A DNA stretch of 64,000 nucleotides from Deinococcus aetherius (lineage in GTDB: Bacteria > Deinococcota > Deinococci > Deinococcales > Deinococcaceae), in the NCBI RefSeq assembly GCF_025997855.1, contig NZ_AP026562.1, positions 305,001-369,000 on the forward strand. Reading direction: 5' to 3'. The translations under genes and the position numbers were made by a program. Below the pieces are notes generated by a model that had not been told where the DNA came from, did not search any database, and was given only the letters and a program-made list of their open reading frames with translations. Shown piece by piece: positions 54,911 through 63,422 of the stretch (its first letter is position 1; the number at the start of each line of letters is the position of its first letter).

Positions 54911-56083
54911 ATGAACAAAGCGGCAGCCTCCCTTTCCCTGCTCGGCCTCCTCAGCCTCGCCCTCACGGCCGGTGCGCCCGGCGCCCAGGCCCAGGGGAAC
55001 AAGCTCCGGGCCTGCTTCGTCTACATCGGCCCGGCCAATGACGGCGGCTGGACCTACGCGCACGACCAGGCGCGCAAGGCGGCCGAAAAGGCGCTGCCCT
55101 GGCTGGAGACCCGCTTCGTCGAGTCCGTGCCCGAGGGGCAGGCGACGCCGGTGCTCGACCGCCTGGCGCGGAGTGGGTGCCAGGTCATTTTCACGACCTC
55201 CTTCGGCTACATGGACCAGACGGCGGAGGCGGCCAAGAAGTACCCGAACGTGATCTTCGCGCACGCGGCGGGCTACAAGCGGGGGTCGAACCTCGCCACC
55301 TACATGGCGGACTTCTACCAGGTGTATTACCTCAACGGCCTGATGGCAGGTGCGCTGAGCAAGAGCGGCAACATCGGCTACGTGGGCACCTTCCCGATTC
55401 CCGAACTCAAGCGGCACATCAGCGCCTTCGCGCTCGGCGTGCGGGCAGTCAATCCCAAGGCCAAAGTCAACGTGAAGTGGATCAGCGCCTGGCTCGAGCC
55501 GACCAAGGCCCGCGAGTCCGCCGAGGCCCTGATCAACGAGGGGAACGACGTGCTCGCCTTCACCGAGGACACGCCCACCATCGTGCAGACGGCGGCGGCG
55601 CGCAATATCCCCGTGTTCGGGCACTACAACGACATGTTCCGCTTCGGGCCGAACAGCGTCGTGTCGGGCCAAATCGTCCACTGGGACAAGATCTACATCG
55701 ACTTCCTGACCAAGGTCCACAACGGCACGTACACGAACAAGAACCTCCAGAACGTCGATTACTGGTGGCTGCTGAACAAGGGGGCGGTCGAGGTCGCGGC
55801 ACAGCCCGGCGTGGTCATCAATCCCAAGTTTGCCGCACAGCTCAAGGCCGCCAGGATGACCGTGAACGGCAAGCCGGTCAGCGTCTATGACCGCGTGATG
55901 GCCCTGAACGCCGACATGAAGAGCGCCAGGCCCAAGTTCGACCCCTACACCGGGCCCATCAAGGACCGCAACGGCATCCTGCGTGTGGCCGCGGGCAAGG
56001 TTGCCAGCGTGGCCGATCTCAACAGCATGAGCTGGATGGCCCCCGGCGTGACCGGCGCCGTGGCCGACGAGCCGAAGAAGTAA
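54911..56083 (+). CDS. BMP-family substrate-binding protein (nucleoside/oxidised purine type)
   Basis: A 390-residue exported binding protein. Signal peptide in the first 28 residues (LGLLSLALTAGAPGAQAQG, no lipobox cysteine), then BMP/Med/PnrA motifs: ACFVYIGPANDGGWTYAHDQ, VIFTTSFGYMDQTAEAAKKY, VIFAHAAGYKRGSNLATYMA, YYLNGLMAGALSKSGNIGYV and DVLAFTEDTPTIVQTAAARN. The family binds purine nucleosides; in D. radiodurans relatives and plants' symbionts, also oxidised bases is speculation. AAGGAG precedes the ATG by 4 bases. It is the last gene of the transport operon. Confidence 0.92.
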   Translation: MNKAAASLSLLGLLSLALTAGAPGAQAQGNKLRACFVYIGPANDGGWTYAHDQARKAAEKALPWLETRFVESVPEGQATPVLDRLARSGCQVIFTTSFGYMDQTAEAAKKYPNVIFAHAAGYKRGSNLATYMADFYQVYYLNGLMAGALSKSGNIGYVGTFPIPELKRHISAFALGVRAVNPKAKVNVKWISAWLEPTKARESAEALINEGNDVLAFTEDTPTIVQTAAARNIPVFGHYNDMFRFGPNSVVSGQIVHWDKIYIDFLTKVHNGTYTNKNLQNVDYWWLLNKGAVEVAAQPGVVINPKFAAQLKAARMTVNGKPVSVYDRVMALNADMKSARPKFDPYTGPIKDRNGILRVAAGKVASVADLNSMSWMAPGVTGAVADEPKK

Positions 56084-56261
56084 GCGGGAAGAGAAAAGAC
56101 GAGCCCCCACACGGCGCATCCCGCCGGGGCAGGCGCCTGTGAAGGGTCGGACTTCAGATGTTGAGGACCCTATCCAAGGTCGTGCGGTTGCGGCAAGGTG
56201 AACTTACTCCGCCCGTGTGGACATCGAGTGAAGGCCCGACAAGAGGAAGTCGAGGTTCCCG

Positions 56262-56323
56262 GTGGGGAAACGCCGCACCTTCACCGCCGAACTCAACCAG
56301 GAAGCCGTTCAGCTCACCCGGCA
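56262..56323 (+). pseudogene. IS3 OrfA N-terminal remnant
   Basis: GTG 56262 begins the typical IS3-type OrfA start GKRRTFTAELNQEAVQLTRQ, which is cut after about 20 codons by the IS6 end at 56324. The remaining 56084-56261 shows no gene. Confidence 0.6.
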
Positions 56324-56324
56324 G

Positions 56325-56351
56325 GGTTGTGGCAAGTTGTTGGGGTAGGGT
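56325..56351 (+). mobile_element. 27-bp IS6-type terminal fragment
   Basis: These 27 bases are the exact reverse complement of 44601-44627, the outer end of the broken IS6 copy on the other side of the urease/transport block. Only the end remains, because another IS6 copy begins at 56352. Confidence 0.75.
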
Positions 56352-56447
56352 GTTCTGGCAACTTAACCTCGGTAAGCTAGCGAGCTGTGAGTGACCGGAA
56401 GCCGTGTCGCCATCGTTTTCCCCTGAGCGTCATCGACTACGCCTTGC

Positions 56448-56478
<31 letters not shown>

Positions 56479-56628
56479 TGACGTTCAGGAGCTCCTACAG
56501 GAGCGCGGGATCATCGTCAGCCACGAGACTCTGCGACAGTGGAATAGGAAGTTTGTTCCGCTCCTGACAGAAGAACTGCGCCAGCGGGAACCCCGTCGGA
56601 GTTCTCGGTGGCCTCTGGACGAGGTGTG

Positions 56629-58341
56629 GATACTGTCGGCCAATTCATGCAGTCAAGCGCAGGGAGGCAAAGCGAGACGTCCTGGTCGAGCTTCTCGGGG
56701 TGCCAGCCAGCCAGGTCGTCACTCTTACGGCATTGATGGCAGCTGCGACGTTGGCATGCTGGAGCGCTGTTTTTGCGAGGCCCATGTAGCGGGGACGCCG
56801 AAGTCCACAGGCTCGAACCGCCTGAGAAATCGTGCCTTCAATTCCTGCACGCAGGTGGTACCGAGCTCACCACGTCGTGGACTGCTCCTCTTCTCGTGCC
56901 CGGAGCAGCGCTTCGTGCTGCTCCCTGGGATGCAGCACACTATGGCGGGGAGAGCTTTTTGATCGTGTACACAGCGACCGGACGGCACAGGGCGAACAGT
57001 CGGATCGGCTGAACTGCAGTTGGATGATCTCGTTCCCAAAGGCGTCCTCTCCGGGACGCCATGTTGTCGAGGCGTTGCCTTGCGGGCACGTTGCCTGCTG
57101 TCGCTCCCAGTCGATCCGAAAATTGGGGAGGTCATCGCCTTGACCGGCCTTGGCTTGCCAACTGCTGTTGACCCTCAGTGGGCCAATTCAGGTGATCTGC
57201 TCTTGCTGACTGGTCACGAGCAGTTCAGCGTCGGTCTACCCGGCATCTACCAGGTGCTCCTGTGGACACAGGTTTTTCTTGATGAGCTTGCGTTGAATGG
57301 TCCGCGTACTGGCGACATCAGGGATTTCGGCAGAGCACGTATCGCTGTCGACGATCAGGTGGACGTCGTTCTGATCGCAAGTTTCGGTGTAGTGCACTTT
57401 GTAGCCCAGCCATTTCACGCCCCGCTTGTCGCTGAAATGGGCTTCAGGAGCGTAAGGGGAATGCACGCGCTCACCGGTTGGTAGCCATTCCCCAGGCTCC
57501 TTCCCACGGCAAGCGGTGGCTTGCCGTTCAAAGTGGTGCTCCCACACCTGGCGGAGAATTCGCACTGCAGGACGTTCACCCAGGACCGTCATCGACTCCC
57601 CAGCAGCGTGAGTCTGAATTGCGTCCAGCAAAGCAAATCCGTCCTGACCCACCTGAACAAGATAGGTCGTGCGGGCCGGCAGGGTGTGCGGCAGGTGTTT
57701 TTCTTCACTCCGCCATGAATACCGGTCGAACCAGGCCAGCGGAGTTACGCCCCGCAACCAGCCCGGCACCACGGTGGCCAGGTCGTTTAACGCCGCCCGC
57801 AACGTTTCGGCGACCAGTTCCGTCAAATGAATTTCGCGTCCTGCCGCCAGGACGTGGGTCGAGTCGGTTCGTTGCTTTCCTCGCGCCTTGAGCAGCTGTT
57901 CTGCTCGAAACCGCTCCACCATCAAGTCGAGCAGCAGCGCGTGTGCGCTGCTGCCCACGAGACGGCTGCGAAATTCGGACAGCACGCTGAAGTGGAATCC
58001 GGGATCCGTCAATTCCAAGGCCAGCGCCTATTTCCAGTCGATCCGTCCCCGAACCGCGTCTGCCGCTTGACGATCACTCAAATTTTCCATGAACTGCAGC
58101 ACCGTGACCAGCGCTAGCCGCCAGGGAGAGAACGCAGGTGGGCCTCGCCGCGAATACAGGGTCTGGAATGATTCATCCTGATACAGCTGCTGGAAGGCAT
58201 CCCTCAGCTTCGTTGCCACAGTGCCCTTGGGGAAGGCGAGCTGGGCCACCCGAGCTGTTTCTTCAGGGATGGGCACCAGGGGCTGGATTTTTAGGGACAT
58301 GTGCAGAGTCTGCCCCCACCGATGAATTGGCCGACAGTATC
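56629..58341 (-). mobile_element. IS1182-like element nested in IS6
   Basis: Perfect 20-bp inverted repeats GATACTGTCGGCCAATTCAT at 56629-56648 and its complement at 58322-58341. The flanks AGGTGTG (left) and AGGTCTG (right) differ at one base and may be the target duplication. The single minus-strand transposase frame is riddled with stops. Confidence 0.83.
56645..58300 (-). pseudogene. IS1182-like transposase with four in-frame stop codons
   Basis: One continuous frame of 552 codons from ATG 58300 to 56645 codes an IS1182-type transposase: QDESFQTLYSRRGPPAFSPW, LELTDPGFHFSVLSEFRSRL, KQRTDSTHVLAAGREIHLTE, AHFSDKRGVKWLGYKVHYTE and RYHLRAGIEGTISQAVRACG. Internal stops occur at 58028-58030 (TAG), 57236-57238 (TAG), 57188-57190 (TGA) and 56867-56869 (TGA), with no frameshift. 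At least the first two stand where Tyr is expected. The gene is inactive. Confidence 0.83.
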
Positions 58342-58802
58342 AGGTCTGCGTCAAGGTCGGCGGGGTGGGGCACTGGTTGTGGCGGGCGGTCGACAAACAC
58401 GGGAACGTGCTGGACATCCTTCTTCAGGAACACCGCGACACCGAGGCGGCCAAGTCTTTTTTCGTGCGCCTGTTGAGGGAGTACGACGTGCCGGAGATCA
58501 TTCACACCGACAAGTTGTGGGCCTATAGGGCGGCCCTGCGTGAGCTTCCCGTGCTCCACGGTGTGGAGCACATCCAGGTCATCTCCACCGCCCGCTGCAA
58601 CAACCTCGTGGAACAGTCGCATCGAGCAACACGGCAGCAGGAGCGCAGTCAGCTCGGCTTCAAACAACGGCAGAGAACGCAGGAATTCCTCGCCCTGCAC
58701 GCTCGAGTCTCGAACCTTCACCGCCACGCCCGAACCACCGTCTCTGCAGCCATCCGAAGAAGGAACCAAGCCGCAGCAGTTCTCCTCTGGCGGGCAGCCA
58801 TG

Positions 58803-58835
58803 CAGCAGGCGGCTTGATTTTCAAGCCGCCTGCTG
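58803..58835 (+). terminator. Terminator hairpin of IS6 transposase
   Basis: CAGCAGGCGGCTTG pairs with CAAGCCGCCTGCTG around a 5-base ATTTT loop and overlaps the transposase stop codon. It would stop transcription leaving the IS. Confidence 0.65.
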
Positions 58836-58915
58836 AGCTGCTATGGCCCTGCTGGGGTTAAGTTGCCAGAACTCCATTGATCGACCTCCAGGGAGCAGGG
58901 TGTAAGCCCGGGTGC

Positions 58916-59608
58916 TCACCGATGAACGCCTGCTTCGTAGATTTCAAGCTGCCGAGTCGCCGCCTGTGGCGCAAACAGCCGCACGTTGTCCTGGGTGGCG
59001 AGCAGTTGGCGCCGGACCCGCGTTTCTCCCACCCCAGCGGGCGCGTAGCACACGAACAAGGCCTGGGTGGTCGCCGCCGTGACGCGCGTCCGCCGGTCCT
59101 GCCCGTACAGGATCGTGCACACCACGCCCCCCTCGTCCGCCATCATCATGTCGTTCGCCCGCAGCGTCCGTACCTTGCCGTTCATGCCCTCGAACACCTC
59201 ACCACCCCCCGTCACGTCGATGCGGAGCGGCCACACGAGGCGATCCGCGTCATGATTCGCCGTCAGCACGAGCGTGTCCAGTTCCGCCACGAAGCTGGCA
59301 TCCACCAGCGGGCTGACGCTCGGCAGCGACTTTGCCTTGTGGACGACGGACTCCAGTTGCAGTTGCACGTGGTACGTCTGGCCAAACCGCTTGTAATACG
59401 CCCGGTACGCCTTCAGCACGTCGAGTTCGAGCAGGTCCTGACGGGAGAGGTCGCCGAATTGGGCGCGCAGCCTCTCTTCCAGGGCCCGCTTGCGCGCGTC
59501 GAGCGTAGCGTTCGGCGCTGTGTTGTCAATGCCCTCCATCAGGAGCACGCCCACGTGTCCACCGGGAAAAGTAGCGTGCCAGGCGTCACTCACCGCGATG
59601 TCAGTCAT
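58916..59608 (-). CDS. B3/B4 tRNA-binding domain protein
   Basis: A 230-residue protein resembling stand-alone B3/B4 domains of phenylalanyl-tRNA synthetase beta chain: HVGVLLMEGIDNTAPNATLD, DVLKAYRAYYKRFGQTYHVQ, SLPSVSPLVDASFVAELDTL, LVLTANHDADRLVWPLRID and GGVVCTILYGQDRRTRV. Some relatives are editing-like factors for mischarged tRNA; the role here is unknown. Its start overlaps the EamA gene stop by eight bases, so the two form one unit. Confidence 0.82.
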   Translation of the reverse strand: MTDIAVSDAWHATFPGGHVGVLLMEGIDNTAPNATLDARKRALEERLRAQFGDLSRQDLLELDVLKAYRAYYKRFGQTYHVQLQLESVVHKAKSLPSVSPLVDASFVAELDTLVLTANHDADRLVWPLRIDVTGGGEVFEGMNGKVRTLRANDMMMADEGGVVCTILYGQDRRTRVTAATTQALFVCYAPAGVGETRVRRQLLATQDNVRLFAPQAATRQLEIYEAGVHR

Positions 59609-60512
59609 GAGAGGCTCCTTGCCGCGCGAAGACGAAGGTCGCGCACAGGACGCACGCGAGGCCGAGCGCGTGCCACGGGGTGAGTCGTTCGCCCAGCAGC
59701 AGGGCCGAGAGGGCCACGGCGCTCACGGGGAGCCACCCGGTGTACACGGCGGCGGTGCTCGCTGTCAGATGACGCACTCCGGCGAACCACAGGAGGTACG
59801 CCAGGACGGTCGCCCCGAGTGCGTAGTACCCGAGGGCGAACACGTCCCCCGGAGTGAGGCGCGCGAAGTCGAAGGTGATCGCCTCGAAGAGCCCGAGGGG
59901 GAGAAACAGCACGAGTGCCAGGCTCGTCACGAGCGTCGTGGCCGTGAGGGGTCCCAGGCGGGCGCCGGACAGTCGGCTCAGGACATTCCAAGAGGCCTCC
60001 CCGACCACGGCCCCCAGCACGAGTGCACCCCCGAGCAGGAGCCTCGCACCCTCACTGGCGGCGGCGCCGGGGACGGTCAGGACGAGGATGCCGAGGGCGG
60101 TCAGCAGGACGCCCAGGAGGGCGCGAACGGTCAGCCGTTCGCGCAGCAGGATCCAGGCGAGCAGGGCCGTCACGGCGGGCACGCTGCTGGTCAGGATGCC
60201 TGCCGAGGCGGCGGAGGTCAGGGGCACCCCGTAGAAGAGGAAGACCCGGAAGCCGACGATGCCGAGCAGGGCTTGCAGCCACAGGGGACGCCAGGCCTCA
60301 CGCGGGACGCGCACGGGACCTTCGAGGCGCCAGGTGAGGAGCCACAGCACGCCCACGGCGGGGAGCAGGATCAGGGTGTTGGCGAGGAAGATCGGGAGGC
60401 TCGCGCCCACGATCTTGCTCAGGACGACGGAGCTGCCCGCGAGCAGCATGGCGAGCGCGAGCTGTCCACGGGCGAGGACGCTCCGGCGCACGTCCGGGAG
60501 GGCAACCAGCAT
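59601..60512 (-). CDS. EamA-family (DMT) transporter
   Basis: A 303-residue membrane protein with ten hydrophobic segments and two EamA repeats: first half LALAMLLAGSSVVLSKIVGA to LLGVLLTALGILVLTV, second half LGAVVGEASWNVLSRLSGAR to LLGERLTPWHALGLACVLCA. Members export amino acids or metabolites. It is transcribed after the AraC regulator on the same strand (25-base gap) and before the B3/B4 gene, a regulator-transporter-enzyme layout. Confidence 0.88.
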   Translation of the reverse strand: MLVALPDVRRSVLARGQLALAMLLAGSSVVLSKIVGASLPIFLANTLILLPAVGVLWLLTWRLEGPVRVPREAWRPLWLQALLGIVGFRVFLFYGVPLTSAASAGILTSSVPAVTALLAWILLRERLTVRALLGVLLTALGILVLTVPGAAASEGARLLLGGALVLGAVVGEASWNVLSRLSGARLGPLTATTLVTSLALVLFLPLGLFEAITFDFARLTPGDVFALGYYALGATVLAYLLWFAGVRHLTASTAAVYTGWLPVSAVALSALLLGERLTPWHALGLACVLCATFVFARQGASHD

Positions 60513-60537
60513 GACGGCACGCTACGGCCCCCGAGCC

Positions 60538-61374
60538 TCACAGGGCTAGAACGTTCTTGACGCCCTGGCGGTATTGCCCGGGGGTGACCCCGAAGGTACG
60601 GCGGAAGTGCCGCCCGAAGTGGCTCTGGTCCGTGAATCCTGCCCTAAGTGCGGCTTGCGCGACCGTTTCACCCCCGCGCAGGAAACGTTTGGCGTGGCGC
60701 AGCCGCACCTGAAGCTGGTAGGCGTGGGGAGGCAGCCCGTAAGCGCGGCGGAAGGCGCGCAGCAACGTGTACGGGTTCAGTTCGGCGAGGCGGGCGAGTT
60801 CGTCGAGGGTGACGTTGCGCGCGAAGTCGTCTTTGAGGATCGTGCGCACAAGGTGCAGTGCCTGGGGTTCTTGCCCTACCGTGGGCAATGGAGGCGGTTT
60901 GGCCGCGTGACGGAGGACGAGGCCCGTGAGGGCCTCGCGCATCAGGGACTCCCGCGTGAGGCTGGGCGCGTGCTCCTCGAAGGCCCGGTGGGCGGTCACG
61001 AGCGCGTGGAAGAGGACCGGGTCGTCGATCACGACGGGCAGGCGGGGCAGCAAGTCCGCCCGGCTCCCCAGGGGCACAAACGCGCCGACCAGCAGCCCGG
61101 CGTCCGGGTAGAAGTTCCGGTACGTCCACCCGTCTCGGGTCTCCGCGTGCCCGGTGTGGACCTCGTCCGGGTGAATCAGGCCGATCACTCCGGGCCGTAG
61201 CGTGTGGGTGGCCCCCCGGCACTCGAAGCTCATGGCGCCCTGGGCGAGCAGGCCGATGCTGTAGGTGTCATGGGTGTGGCGGGCGAAGGCATGGGTGGTG
61301 AAGGTCCCATGCAGGAAGTCCACGCCGCCGAGTTCGGGAGCGCGCCAGCTCTGCACCCGGACACGGGGCGTCAC
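60538..61374 (-). CDS. AraC-family transcriptional regulator
   Basis: A 278-residue regulator. The N-terminal cupin-like AraC_binding domain has FARHTHDTYSIGLLAQGAMS and GVIGLIHPDEVHTGHAETRD. The C-terminal double HTH has NVTLDELARLAELNPYTLLR, AFRRAYGLPPHAYQLQVRLR and ETVAQAALRAGFTDQSHFGR plus RTFGVTPGQYRQ. It probably controls the downstream EamA and B3/B4 genes. No clear ribosome site precedes ATG 61374. Confidence 0.9.
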   Translation of the reverse strand: MTPRVRVQSWRAPELGGVDFLHGTFTTHAFARHTHDTYSIGLLAQGAMSFECRGATHTLRPGVIGLIHPDEVHTGHAETRDGWTYRNFYPDAGLLVGAFVPLGSRADLLPRLPVVIDDPVLFHALVTAHRAFEEHAPSLTRESLMREALTGLVLRHAAKPPPLPTVGQEPQALHLVRTILKDDFARNVTLDELARLAELNPYTLLRAFRRAYGLPPHAYQLQVRLRHAKRFLRGGETVAQAALRAGFTDQSHFGRHFRRTFGVTPGQYRQGVKNVLAL

Positions 61375-61887
61375 GTGGGAACCTGCGGGGGCACGCGCCC
61401 ATCATGCCACCCAAAGAGCCGGACCTAAACGGCTGTTTTCGGGCGCTTGGGCTTACAACGCGTATTTCGACCTCGCCACCATGAGTCGGCAACTGGCCGG
61501 GGGCTGAGTCAGGGTCAGCCAGCCCTGAGGAGGGTGCCCCCATGGTCGGCCCGGACCAATTGCACTTCGAGCGTACCTCAGCCCGCCTGGACTAGGCCCT
61601 AACCCGGCGGATGTGTCACCAGCAGCAAAGTGGCGGGGTATGCCTCCAGTAAAGCTGGAGACGTGCCCCGAGACGCTTCGCCTGTTCTGGGCTCAAGACC
61701 CGCTTTCGACATTTGGGTCCGCTGAGCGTAAACGCCGTCCAGGACGAGGTCTCGCTCCTCAGCCTCTGGTAGGTCCCCGGCGGAGACACCAGTTCCTGAC
61801 GCCAGCAGTTGGTCCCGTCACCAAGGGCCTCAGAGCGTGTGGGGAATGGTGTTTGCGCTTATCGAACCAAGATGGCGAAACCGTATC
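61375..61887. other. Intergenic region with a degenerate repeat copy
   Basis: No gene is recognised in these 513 bases. At 61430-61462 a 33-base stretch (core TGTTTTCGGGCG, then GGGCTTACAACGCG) matches the non-coding part of the 79-bp repeat at 30189-30221 at about 27 of 33 positions. Confidence 0.45.
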
Positions 61888-62178
61888 TTAAGCCCAACTA
61901 GGCATAGCACGCGGGTTCACCCGCAGTTGCTCGGCGAGGGAGGCCAGAACCGCTTCTGGCGGTGCTTCCCCAGGGCACATGGCCCGCCCCAGATGGCGTA
62001 GCACGGTGAGCTGCACGGCGTACCCCAGCTTGTTGAAGTCCCGTCTCCGCTCTCGCACGAGCAGCAGGTCGGCGGCATCGAGCAGGTCGTGCCGCGAGAG
62101 GATGCGCTCGTCGAGCTGCGGGAAGCGGGTGAACTGTTCACGCTGGGCGGAGGTCAACAGCGGCGGGAGAGTGGTCAA
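61888..62178 (-). pseudogene. Tn3-family transposase, N-terminal fragment
   Basis: A 96-residue frame from ATG 62178 codes the N-terminal DUF4158 region of Tn3-type TnpA: LLTSAQREQFTRFPQLDERI, RHDLLDAADLLLVRERRRDF, LGYAVQLTVLRHLGRAMCPG, AVLASLAEQLRVNP. It breaks off at about 61905 and gains a short foreign tail. The catalytic domain of this roughly 970-residue protein is absent. No Tn3 terminal repeat was found. Confidence 0.75.
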
Positions 62179-62190
62179 GGAAGCCTCCAG

Positions 62191-62337
62191 GTGTCCCAGT
62201 CGCGGGTGCTGCGGCTGTGCGCCGAGGGGCGGTCATATCGGGAGATCGCCCGCGAGCTGCGCCTGAGCAAGAACACCGTCATGAACATCGTAAAACGCGC
62301 TTCCCCAGCAGGGTCCGGGGAGGACGAGGCGGCTTAG
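62191..62337 (+). CDS. Short HTH protein or transposase fragment
   Basis: A 48-residue frame from GTG 62191 with SRVLRLCAEGRSYREIAREL and RLSKNTVMNIVKRAS, a clear helix-turn-helix like the N-termini of IS21 IstA and of some resolvase C-termini. AAGGAAG is upstream. It is divergent from the Tn3 fragment, 12 bases away, so it may be a remnant of the same transposon (resolvase or regulator) or an independent small DNA-binding protein. Confidence 0.5.
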   Translation: MSQSRVLRLCAEGRSYREIARELRLSKNTVMNIVKRASPAGSGEDEAA

Positions 62338-62393
62338 CACACAAAAATTGCTAGAGCTTGTCCGCTCCCCGGCAGGGGGTCGCACCGAGAGGG

Positions 62394-62421
62394 CGCCAGA
62401 ACCTTGAAAATGGTTCTGGCG
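62394..62421 (-). terminator. Terminator-like hairpin after the NmrA-like gene
   Basis: CGCCAGAACC (62394-62403) pairs perfectly with GGTTCTGGCG (62412-62421). It lies 58 bases past the stop of the minus-strand reductase gene. Confidence 0.5.
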
Positions 62422-62478
62422 TTGACAACCTCATAGCAGGCCAGTGCAGCTTTCCTGCCCCAGGCTTCGCTGAGGCGC

Positions 62479-63327
62479 TCACGCCGAAGTCCAAGCCCTT
62501 GCCGCGCCCGCCGCGTACGCCGCGAACGGCGTCGCCGGGCGGCCTGTAACCTGGGCAACGGTGCCGGTCACGGTGGCGCCCGCCCCGTCGCGGATGGCCT
62601 CCTGGTCCCGCACCACCATGGCCGCGTAGTCGGCCGGGATACCGGAACCCACCAGAATTCCGGTCAACTCGTCCGGAGAAATCTGGCGGTAGCCGATGTC
62701 CCGGCCGATCACTTGACCTATGGTCGCCGCAGCCTGCGCGAACGTGAGCGCCTCGGGTCCGGTGACGGCGTAGGTGGCGCCCGAATGCCCGTCCTCCGTC
62801 AGTGCGGCAGCGGCGACGGCCGCGATGTCACCAGCATCGACGAGGGCGACCGCACCGCTGCCGGTGACGGAGGCCACTGCGCCCGCCCGCAGAATGCCGG
62901 GCAGCAAAAACCCCTCCGAGAAGTTCTGCGCGAACCCCGAGGGCCGCAAAATGGTCCACGCCAGCCCTGAGGCCATCACCTGCCGCTCCACCTTGCGCCT
63001 GCCAGAATCAGGGTCTTCGTTCGGAAATTCGGTGCCCAGGGACGACAGGAGCACCACCCTCGTCACGCCCTCCCGCTCGGCTGACTCGAGAAAAGGCCCG
63101 ACGACGGGCGTGGGGTCCTCCACGAGGTCGGGGGCGACCAGGTAGAGCGCATCGGCACCCCGCAAGGCGGGAAGGTGGGTCTCACGGCGATCCCAGTCGA
63201 AATGGACGCGGCCCTCACCCGCCTTGCGGCTGGCGGCTCGCACCTTCAAACCACTCGCGGTCAGTCGTGGCACGAGGCGGCGACCTGTCTTCCCCGTGGA
63301 ACCCAGAACAAGTACAGTCTCGGTCAT
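62479..63327 (-). CDS. NmrA-like NAD(P)-binding oxidoreductase
   Basis: A 282-residue atypical short-chain dehydrogenase. Rossmann motif VLVLGSTGKTGRRLVPRLTA at the N-terminus, then VHFDWDRRETHLPALRGADA, VTRVVLLSSLGTEFPNEDPD, MASGLAWTILRPSGFAQNFS and ATYAVTGPEALTFAQAAATI. It resembles the YtfG/azoreductase-like NmrA group that binds NADP(H) and may act as a redox sensor or quinone reductase. GAGGAG lies 6 bases before ATG 63327. It is divergent from an AraC-type gene 95 bases away, which probably regulates it. Confidence 0.9.
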   Translation of the reverse strand: MTETVLVLGSTGKTGRRLVPRLTASGLKVRAASRKAGEGRVHFDWDRRETHLPALRGADALYLVAPDLVEDPTPVVGPFLESAEREGVTRVVLLSSLGTEFPNEDPDSGRRKVERQVMASGLAWTILRPSGFAQNFSEGFLLPGILRAGAVASVTGSGAVALVDAGDIAAVAAAALTEDGHSGATYAVTGPEALTFAQAAATIGQVIGRDIGYRQISPDELTGILVGSGIPADYAAMVVRDQEAIRDGAGATVTGTVAQVTGRPATPFAAYAAGAARAWTSA

Positions 63328-63422
63328 GTGTTTCTCCTCTGGCCGGCTAGGAACGCTAGGAACGGCCGAGGTCAAGCTACGTGAGCGGCCCGCGACATTG
63401 AATACTTGATACTCTCCAAAAC

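Noticed and set aside
61613..61891. A 92-codon plus-strand frame before the Tn3 fragment
   Set aside because: No ribosome site, no domain and no neighbour relation; judged a chance frame.
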